Shown in pieces: positions 56,912 through 64,000 of a DNA stretch of 64,000 bases; the first letter of the stretch is position 1, and each line of letters starts with the position of its first letter. Source of the DNA: an uncultured Treponema sp. Its GTDB lineage: Bacteria; Spirochaetota; Spirochaetia; Treponematales; Treponemataceae. The stretch is taken from positions 1 to 64,000 of the forward strand of contig CAMOIE010000009.1 of NCBI GenBank assembly GCA_946615905.1, given 5' to 3'. The notes below the pieces were generated by a model, which was given only the letters and a program-made list of their open reading frames with translations, ran no database searches and was not told the origin of the DNA. Both the position numbers and the translations under genes were made by a program.

Positions 56912-58459
56912 TTATCCTCTCTTCCAAGTGGGGCCGGTCGGCGTGTCGATTATTGTGATTCCGCGCGCTGAAAGCTCGTCACGAATTTTGTCAGCGGTGG
57001 CGAAATCTTTGTTCTTTTTGGCTTCGGTACGTTTTGCGACCAAAGCGTCGATTTCTTCCGACTCGTGGTCTCCCGCGTGGCCGTCTGCCTGTGAGTTTGC
57101 GGCATTCTGCTTTTCAAGGAGAGCGAAAGCGTTCTCAATCACGGAGAGACTTAGGATTTTGTCCATCTCGAAAATTGCGGCGAGGGCTTCAACTGCCTTG
57201 CGGCCTTTTCCGGCGGATTCCTTTTGCAGGGCGGAGAGGGCAATCGGGGTGGCGAGGTCGTTCTCGAGGCCTTCCTTGAAGCGGTCGAGGTTGTCTGTCA
57301 CAGATGGCTTTATTTTGGTCAGGACAGCCGGGAAATTGTCAATTGTCAGCTGCGCGTTTTCTTCCACATTCGCCTTTGCAATCAGTTTTGCGACACGTTC
57401 GTTGAGGGCGGCTCTTCCGTTTTTGGCAGTGTCCATTCCGTTGATTGAGAAAACGAGAGGCTTTCTGTAATGTCCGCCTAGCAGGAAGAACCTGTAGTCA
57501 AGCGGCTCGTAGCCCTTGTCCTTGAGGGAGTAGCCTTTTTCCGGCGGCAGGGGGGTCTGCAATGTGATGAAGTTCCCAGAGGATTTTGACATCTTTCCGC
57601 CCTCAAGAATCAGGAATTCGTTGTGGAGCCAGTATTTGACCCAGGGGCCTTCCTTGCGCTCTTCGTCCGTGAAGCTTCCCTCACTCTGGGCGATTTCGTT
57701 TGTGTGGTGGACTGGAACGTGGTCGATTCCGCCCGTGTGGATGTCGATGTGCTTTCCAAGGTACTTCATGCTCATGGCCGAGCATTCTATGTGCCAGCCC
57801 GGATAGCCGCGTCCCCATGGAGAGTCCCAGGTCATCGCCTGGTCCTCGAATTTTGACTTTGTGAACCAAAGCACGAAGTCTCCGGGGTTACGCTTGTTCT
57901 CGTCAACGACGACGACCTTTCTCTTTCCCGCGCCGGCGACCAACTTGTCCAAATCGAGGTTTGCCAGCTTTCCGTAGTCGGGGTAAGTCGAGATGTCGTA
58001 GTAGAGGTTTCCGCCCGCCATGTATGTGTGGCCGTTAGCCTCAAGTTTTTTGATAAGCTCTATCATTTCGGGGATGTGGTCTGTCGCCTTGCAAACAACG
58101 TCCGGGTGGCGGATGTTCAGTGCGTCCATGTCCTTGAAAAATGCGTCCGTGTAGAATTTCGCGACTTCCAGAACCGACTGGTGGCGCTCTGCGGCGGACT
58201 TTTTCATCTTGTCCTCGCCCTCGTCGTTGTCGCCGGTCAGATGGCCTACGTCTGTGATGTTCATCACGTGCTTTATGTCGTAGCCTAGGTAGCTTAGAGT
58301 TTTGTCGAGAATGTCAAGGAAAACGTATGCGCGCAGGTTTCCGATGTGGGCGTAGTTGTAAACCGTCGGTCCGCATCCGTAAAATCCAACGTGTCCGGCT
58401 GTGACCGGCTCGAAATCCTGCATCTGGCGGCCCATTGTATTGAAAAGACGTAAAGACAT
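56912..58459 (-). CDS. cysS: Cysteinyl-tRNA synthetase
   Basis: YGCGPTVYNYAHIGNLRAYVFLDIL; GGIDHVPVHHTNEIAQSE; GGKMSKSSGNFITL. Confidence 0.97.
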   Translation of the reverse strand: MSLRLFNTMGRQMQDFEPVTAGHVGFYGCGPTVYNYAHIGNLRAYVFLDILDKTLSYLGYDIKHVMNITDVGHLTGDNDEGEDKMKKSAAERHQSVLEVAKFYTDAFFKDMDALNIRHPDVVCKATDHIPEMIELIKKLEANGHTYMAGGNLYYDISTYPDYGKLANLDLDKLVAGAGKRKVVVVDENKRNPGDFVLWFTKSKFEDQAMTWDSPWGRGYPGWHIECSAMSMKYLGKHIDIHTGGIDHVPVHHTNEIAQSEGSFTDEERKEGPWVKYWLHNEFLILEGGKMSKSSGNFITLQTPLPPEKGYSLKDKGYEPLDYRFFLLGGHYRKPLVFSINGMDTAKNGRAALNERVAKLIAKANVEENAQLTIDNFPAVLTKIKPSVTDNLDRFKEGLENDLATPIALSALQKESAGKGRKAVEALAAIFEMDKILSLSVIENAFALLEKQNAANSQADGHAGDHESEEIDALVAKRTEAKKNKDFATADKIRDELSARGITIIDTPTGPTWKRG

Positions 58460-58541
58460 ATAAAAACCTCTTTTTCTTCCAAATAATATAAAATTTTTAC
58501 CTTCTCGACAATAATTTCACGGTGGAATATACTTAAATGAA

Positions 58542-59585
58542 ATGTATAACTTGCGCCAAATCACAGAAAAATTCAAAGCCGACCGAGCCTACCGAGGCTC
58601 CGTAAAAGTTGACGAAATCATGGCTCCCTACACGACCATGAGAATCGGTGGGGCGGCCCCCTTGTATCTAGAGCCAAAGGACGAGGCCTCCCTGGAGCGT
58701 GCGATAAAAGTTCTCAAAGAGGAAGACGTTCCCTGCACGATTTTCGGCGGCGGCTCCAACGTCATCATATCTGACGAAGGCTTTGACGGCGCGGTGATTT
58801 CATTGCGGGCGATTTCTTCAATTTCGGCGAGAATCGATAAGTCGGCGGTTAAAGTCCATTCCTCAACACCCCCGTCAGACTTTTTCACTGTCAGCAAAAA
58901 GCCGGTTCCCGTTGTTGTCTCTGTTGCGGCCGGAACTAACTGGGGGAGTGTAATCTCCTTCTGCCGTGAACACGCGATTTTGGGCTTCGAGGCTTTTTCC
59001 GGTCTGCCGGGGTCTGCCGGCGGGGCGATTTTCATGAACGCCTCCTGCTTCGGGCACGCGGCCTGCGACAATCTGCTTTCCGCCCGTATCTACAAAAACG
59101 GCAGGATTATCAACTACCGATATTCTGATGACGGCTGGGGCTACAAAAAATCCCCCTTCCAAAATGACACCGGAATCATTCTCTCAGCTGAATTCTTGTG
59201 CTTCTGCGCCCACAAGGACTTTCTCTCCAAGCCGGAGTATGTTAACACCAGGATCAAGGGCTGGGCCAGGAACATTTTTGCGAACACGGTGGAAAGCCGT
59301 CAGTCAAAGGGGCATTATAAAAGTCCTTCCGCAGGCTCTATCTTCAAGAATAACCCGGATTTCGGGGCATCCACCGGCAAAATCATCGATGAGTGCGGCC
59401 TTAAGGGCTATATTTCCGGCGGGGCGCAGATTGCCCCCTGGCACGGGAATATAATAATCAATAACGGCGGGGCAAAGGCCAGTGACATCAAGGCAATCGT
59501 GAATCATGTCAAGGCGGTTGTAAAAGAGAAAAAAGGTTTTGACTTGGACTGCGAAATCGTATTTTTAGGTAAGTGGGACTCTTGA
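58542..59585 (+). CDS. murB: UDP-N-acetylenolpyruvoylglucosamine reductase
   Basis: [69 protein letters not shown]. Confidence 0.94.
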   Translation: MYNLRQITEKFKADRAYRGSVKVDEIMAPYTTMRIGGAAPLYLEPKDEASLERAIKVLKEEDVPCTIFGGGSNVIISDEGFDGAVISLRAISSISARIDKSAVKVHSSTPPSDFFTVSKKPVPVVVSVAAGTNWGSVISFCREHAILGFEAFSGLPGSAGGAIFMNASCFGHAACDNLLSARIYKNGRIINYRYSDDGWGYKKSPFQNDTGIILSAEFLCFCAHKDFLSKPEYVNTRIKGWARNIFANTVESRQSKGHYKSPSAGSIFKNNPDFGASTGKIIDECGLKGYISGGAQIAPWHGNIIINNGGAKASDIKAIVNHVKAVVKEKKGFDLDCEIVFLGKWDS

Positions 59586-59652
59586 ACAAAATCTGATTTT
59601 CTGTCATATTATCTGCACGTTTTGGAATTTCCGGCGGCAGGAGGTGAATACC

Positions 59653-59865
59653 ATGGCAACAATTTATGTCGACGACAGCGAAAATCTCGAAAAAGCAATT
59701 AAACGCTTCAAGAGAATGGTCGAAAAAGAAGGCATTATCCGCGAGTACAAAAAGCGCGAATTCTACGAGAAGCCCTCTACAATCCTGAACCGCAAAAATA
59801 AAGCTTTGGCCCGCAAACTTATGAAGAAAAATCGTAAGTCACACGATGGCCGCTCAGCTTACTAA
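59653..59865 (+). CDS. rpsU: 30S ribosomal protein S21
   Basis: [42 protein letters not shown]. Confidence 0.95.
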   Translation: MATIYVDDSENLEKAIKRFKRMVEKEGIIREYKKREFYEKPSTILNRKNKALARKLMKKNRKSHDGRSAY

Positions 59866-59884
59866 TTTTTGACTATTCAGAAAG

Positions 59885-59910
59885 CCTCCGTATACGCGGA
59901 GGTTTTTTGT
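59885..59910 (+). terminator. Rho-independent terminator of rpsU
   Basis: cctccgtatacgcggaggttttttgtttttt. Confidence 0.8.
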
Positions 59911-59979
59911 TTTTTAAATTTATATTATAATATTTTGCGTTTCGTTGACGACAGGCAGTTAATAAGGTATTATTAAGAT

Positions 59980-60951
59980 ATGGGGATAGCAACAACACAA
60001 CAACTTACGCGTTATTATGATCAGTACCGTGATACCGAAATCGCTTTTACCAAAGATATAATAAAAGCGTTGAGCCTGGATCCCAGGCAGGTCTACATCA
60101 AGTGTGCTGGCGGCCAGTGGCCTTGTATCATCAACTCCACGTCATTTCAGATGGCTCGCATTATCGTTGGTACAAAGGGCGGAGCTTATCAGGCTCTGTC
60201 CGCGAAGGAGCCGCCCGCCGCAAATATCCGCTTCTGCTTCTACGACAGCGACAAGGAAATGATGTCTTTCCTCGTTGCCGGAAGGGTTGAGAAAGTTGCC
60301 CCATATATGAATTCCGGTGATTTGGCCATCGTGACGATAAAATTCACCACGCGTCCGCCGGATGATTTGATAGAGCTTGTCGGAAAGCTGCTCGACGCAA
60401 ACGCAAATGCGATTCGCCGCCGTGAGGAGCGCATTGTAATCAACGAGGATAGCAAGCGCAAACTCTCAATCGCCAAAGACGAGACTCTTATTGTAATCCA
60501 GAATGTTCCCCGCCACTGTATTTTGCGTGACGTTTCTTTTTCCGGGGCAAAGATTATCATTCTCGGTCTAATGCAGTTCCTCAAGGACAAGGATGCCGTT
60601 CTTGTGATTAATTTCACAGAGCCGGCGGAAACTGTTCAAATTAAGGGGAAGCTTGTCGGCGTGGAGCCGATTCAGGACCGCAAGGATATTTGTGCCGTCA
60701 GCATGAAATTTGATGAGAAACTTGTTCCTCTCGCATACAAACTTCATGTTAACGATTATCTGACATCTGTCCGCAAAGTCCAGCTTTCTGTTCAGGATCA
60801 GATTGCGGCTCAAAAAGCGGCTCAGGCCGAGGCTCTGAAAAAGCAGCAGGAAGCAGATAAGCAGGGTCAGGAGGGACTTCCTTCTGAGATTTCTGAGAAT
60901 CTGACTGCTGATGCGAATCCTCCTGCTGAGGAAGCATCCCCGCAGCTTTAA
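59980..60951 (+). CDS. PilZ-domain protein
   Basis: PRHCILRDVSFSGAKIIILG (D-x-S-x-x-G motif); YcgR-like N-terminal layout. Confidence 0.8.
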   Translation: MGIATTQQLTRYYDQYRDTEIAFTKDIIKALSLDPRQVYIKCAGGQWPCIINSTSFQMARIIVGTKGGAYQALSAKEPPAANIRFCFYDSDKEMMSFLVAGRVEKVAPYMNSGDLAIVTIKFTTRPPDDLIELVGKLLDANANAIRRREERIVINEDSKRKLSIAKDETLIVIQNVPRHCILRDVSFSGAKIIILGLMQFLKDKDAVLVINFTEPAETVQIKGKLVGVEPIQDRKDICAVSMKFDEKLVPLAYKLHVNDYLTSVRKVQLSVQDQIAAQKAAQAEALKKQQEADKQGQEGLPSEISENLTADANPPAEEASPQL

Positions 60952-61043
60952 GGCAGCATAGTTTTTCACATTTTTACTTTCGTCTATTGCCCTTTGTTTC
61001 CGTAAAAGATACAGCGGGCAAAATCTTTTTTAAAGGAATATCT

Positions 61044-62180
61044 ATGAATCCCTCTAATCCTCTTGACTCGATTTATTATATCACTTTGCCTGAGAATTCT
61101 GTTTTTTCCTCAAAGGCAACCCATATCGACCCGACGATTCCCCTTCCTGTGCAGAAAAAAACTCAGGAAGCAGAGAACCGTTTTGACCCGACAGAAATCA
61201 CCGAGGAGCAGCTGCTTGCCGGAATGCTGACTGTTTTGGCTTATGAGCCGAAAAATGAACATATCCAGTATTATCGGTCTCTTTTAAAGGAAGCCCGCCC
61301 GAATCTCCAAAAGGAGCTTACGGAAGCCGCAATTCTCAAGGCGAAGAACGAGGATTTTGGCCTTGCGGAAGAGATTTTTGATGCCCTCCGTGGTTTTGAC
61401 CCGGACGATCAGGCTACGATTTTAAATACAGCCCTTTTTTATGACCAGCGGGCGGATGCGGACAGACGGGCCGGACTCAATGATGAGGCTGACGCTTATG
61501 ACGATATGGCTCTCCGCTACTATAAGGACGCGATGGATGCCGAGGAACCTGCTCCTGACGCATTTTTCAACGCTGGATTCTATTTTTTGAAGAAAAATGA
61601 CTATGCCGAGGCGAAAGGCTGCTTTGAGACCTACCTAGCCTTGACCTGCGACATAAGCGACGAGGAAATGGGTGAAAACGGAATCTACAAAAAGAACCGC
61701 GCCCAGGAGATAATCAACGACATCTCAAACCGCAACATTGACGATGACCATTACAAAAACGCCTACAAGCTGATTTCTTCCGGCCAGGAGGAAAAGGGGC
61801 TTGAGGAGTTGCGCCTATTTTTGGAAAGCCATCCTGATGTTTGGAACGCCTGGTTCATGCTCGGCTGGGGACTGCGCCTGCTGGGCCGTTATGATGACGC
61901 GAAGGCCGCCTTTAATAAGACTCTTTCCTTTGATGACGGGAAAAATGCTGATACTTACAACGAGCTTGCGATTTGTTGCATGGAAAGCGGTGACTTAAAA
62001 GAAGCGAAAAAGAATCTGGAGGCCGCCTTGACCCTCAGCCCTGAGAATACAAAAGTGATTTCAAATCTCGGTGTGGTCGCACAAAAAGAGGGTAAGACTG
62101 AAGAGGCGGAAAAGTACTTTAAGCTTGTCCTAGAGCTTGACCCCAAGGACAAAATCGCCCGCCAGATGGTGGAGGGCTGA
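61044..62180 (+). CDS. TPR-repeat protein
   Basis: WNAWFMLGWGLRLLGRYDDAKAAFNKTLSFDDGKNADTYNELAICCMESGDLKEAKKNLEAALTLSPENTKVISNLGVVAQKEGKTEEAEKYFKLVLELDP. Confidence 0.9.
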   Translation: MNPSNPLDSIYYITLPENSVFSSKATHIDPTIPLPVQKKTQEAENRFDPTEITEEQLLAGMLTVLAYEPKNEHIQYYRSLLKEARPNLQKELTEAAILKAKNEDFGLAEEIFDALRGFDPDDQATILNTALFYDQRADADRRAGLNDEADAYDDMALRYYKDAMDAEEPAPDAFFNAGFYFLKKNDYAEAKGCFETYLALTCDISDEEMGENGIYKKNRAQEIINDISNRNIDDDHYKNAYKLISSGQEEKGLEELRLFLESHPDVWNAWFMLGWGLRLLGRYDDAKAAFNKTLSFDDGKNADTYNELAICCMESGDLKEAKKNLEAALTLSPENTKVISNLGVVAQKEGKTEEAEKYFKLVLELDPKDKIARQMVEG

Positions 62181-62182
62181 TT

Positions 62183-62626
62183 CTAGTCCAGCAAAAGGCT
62201 GTCGCCTTCGGAGATTCCGGCTTTTTTGAACCAGCCTTGCGGAACTTCGAGGGCGTAGCGCACTCTGACCGTTGAGTTCACGTCAGCCAGTGAATATGGA
62301 GTCATGTCCAGAATGTCACGGATTTTTCCCCTGGAATCGATATAGGCGATTGAGAGGGGGTGGGGCGTGTTTTTCATCCAAAAGTGAAGGAACTGGTCGC
62401 TCTCAAAAACAAAGAGCATTCCGGTTCCGTCTGGAATTGATTTTCGCTCCATAAAGCCTTTTGCGCGGGTGTCTGCTTTGTCCGCGATTTCCGCTTTCAC
62501 TGTGATTTCCCTGCCATCGGCGGTTTTTATCGTCAAATCTTTTACAGGAAGTTTGCTTTTTGCACAGGCGGGAAAGAAAAGCGAAGCCAAAAAAATCAGG
62601 CAGAGTATAAGTTTTTCGATTTTCAT
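62183..62626 (-). CDS. DUF192 family exported protein
   Basis: ADTRAKGFMERKSIPDGTGMLFVFESDQFLHFWMKNTPHPLSIAYIDSRGKI. Confidence 0.9.
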   Translation of the reverse strand: MKIEKLILCLIFLASLFFPACAKSKLPVKDLTIKTADGREITVKAEIADKADTRAKGFMERKSIPDGTGMLFVFESDQFLHFWMKNTPHPLSIAYIDSRGKIRDILDMTPYSLADVNSTVRVRYALEVPQGWFKKAGISEGDSLLLD

Positions 62627-62644
62627 TTTAAATTTCCAGTGGGC

Positions 62645-63187
62645 TTACAGTCCTTCCAAGAATTCGTCACGCAACTGCTCGCTGTAAGTCTTGTTCACGT
62701 GGGATGCTTTTTGCTTGTCTTCAAAGACTTTCGCGTCCATGTACTTTAATGTCAGGGGGCGCTCAAGCGAGAAAATCACAGAGTCGTCTGACCACTGGGA
62801 TTTAGCCGGCGAAATGGAGGCGGGATTTCCATATTTTTCACATAGTTTTGAGAATACTGAATAATGGTCGATTCGTTCCGGGTTCAGGCTGATTGAGATT
62901 GTGGCAAGCTTGTCGTCCACAAACTGGAAGGTGCAGCGTCCGAAGAATGAATACGGATTGTTCGCGCCGTCGGTTTCAATCAAAATATCTTTTGTAATCG
63001 GTGTGAGCGAGACATCCCTGTCGCCCCTGTAGCCGAAATTCTGATTTTTTTTGAGGGCTTCTTTTACGGAATCGACATCCATGCCGAGTTTAACAGGACC
63101 GTAACCATCAGGCAGGGCGAAAAGAGACACTGTTGAAAGCGAAAATGCAAGAGAAAGAATAAAGCTTTTAAAAAATCCAATCTTCAT
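62645..63187 (-). CDS. Hypothetical exported protein
   Basis: Signal peptide MKIGFFKSFILSLAFSLSTVSLFA; adjacent to the regulator gene. Confidence 0.65.
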   Translation of the reverse strand: MKIGFFKSFILSLAFSLSTVSLFALPDGYGPVKLGMDVDSVKEALKKNQNFGYRGDRDVSLTPITKDILIETDGANNPYSFFGRCTFQFVDDKLATISISLNPERIDHYSVFSKLCEKYGNPASISPAKSQWSDDSVIFSLERPLTLKYMDAKVFEDKQKASHVNKTYSEQLRDEFLEGL

Positions 63188-64000
63188 TACTTTATTATCG
63201 GCTTTTGTTTACGATTAAATGCAGCTTGTTTTAAAAGCTCAAAGGAATCAGGAACTACGATTTTGTTGCCTTCGATGAGCTTGATGTGGGGATCTGTAGT
63301 GAAGCGGTAAAGGTACATGCCCTGCTCCTCTCGGCTGAGTCCGCACATGTGGGCGATGTCCTCAGGAGTTAGGTCTGTCTTGACTGGCACCCTTGCCCCG
63401 ATTCTCTGGTGACTCTTCTCAATCTGAAGAGAGAGCATATCTATCATTCTCGGTACGACTTCCGGAATTTCAGTGTTCATCATCTGACGGTGGAGAACCC
63501 AAAGTCGGTCAGCGAGCATTGTTGTCAGGCTTGCAATCAGCTGGGGTTGCGTCGTTACCATCTGATTGAAGTTCTGCCTGTTTACGACCATAAGTTTGCA
63601 GTCTGAATTGGCGATTGCGGATGCTGACCGGGGCTTGTTTTCGAGCAGGGCCATTTCGCCGAACATGTCGCCTTTTTGCAGGACGGCCAGAGTGACTTCC
63701 GTTCCGTTGACGATTTTTGAGATTTTTACGGAGCCAGTTTTGATTATGAACATCTCCGCACCGGACTGGCATTCTGACATAATCATGTTGCCAGTTGGGT
63801 AGACGCGAATTAGGTCGGAAGTCGGCTCGAAGTATGCTACATCGGTCTTCTTCTTGAGCCTGATGAACATCTTTTTAGCCTGCTCAAAATTCGGGCTGTG
63901 TGGACAGGCTTTTAAAAACTGGTAATAGGCATAGCAGGCTATGTTGAACTGGCGTTCCTTTGAGTAATACTCCGCCACATGGAAAATATGCTCAGGAGTC
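63187..64000 (-). CDS. Cyclic-nucleotide-binding-domain (Crp/Fnr-like) protein, N-terminus beyond window
   Basis: IIKTGSVKISKIVNGTEVTLAVLQKGDMFGEMALLENKPRSASAIANSDCKLMVV; the frame continues open to the window edge (TPEHIFHVAEYYSKERQ). Confidence 0.88.
   Translation of the reverse strand, partial: TPEHIFHVAEYYSKERQFNIACYAYYQFLKACPHSPNFEQAKKMFIRLKKKTDVAYFEPTSDLIRVYPTGNMIMSECQSGAEMFIIKTGSVKISKIVNGTEVTLAVLQKGDMFGEMALLENKPRSASAIANSDCKLMVVNRQNFNQMVTTQPQLIASLTTMLADRLWVLHRQMMNTEIPEVVPRMIDMLSLQIEKSHQRIGARVPVKTDLTPEDIAHMCGLSREEQGMYLYRFTTDPHIKLIEGNKIVVPDSFELLKQAAFNRKQKPIIK

Overview
This 64 kb window looks like spirochaete (Treponema-type) chromosome. The call rests on a BpuR-like PUR-alpha protein, an archaeal-type UMP kinase, pectin-lyase-like surface lipoprotein modules and dispersed GC-rich intergenic repeats. 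Most of it is ordinary core and metabolic sequence: pgi, rlpA-like, sufU-like, deoC, purA, an oppABCDF operon, rnhB, rpmB, uvrB, radC, pyrH-like, cysS, murB and rpsU, with tRNA-Pro(CGG) and tRNA-Asp(GTC). The accessory signals are more interesting. (1) A family of intergenic repeats has hairpin arms that change by compensatory substitution between copies while a 10-nt loop stays fixed (15.37, 38.36, 41.07 and 55.92 kb). (2) A second small hairpin family has loop GAGCYWGTCG and covarying stems, and is also carried inside two ~124-bp MITE-like elements. (3) A cloverleaf-shaped intergenic element lies between deoC and purA. (4) A ppdK 3' fragment is fused to the tail of a surface-protein gene whose upstream part has a G9 tract and a broken frame. 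(5) A tightly coupled STAS / unknown / propeller-sensor-MFS / SpoIIE-phosphatase operon is present. (6) A permease and an ATPase are fused in a single ABC transporter polypeptide. (7) A segmental duplication next to tRNA-Pro has a MITE in the place of the tRNA terminator. Calls come from reading the sequence and supplied translations only; no database search was run.
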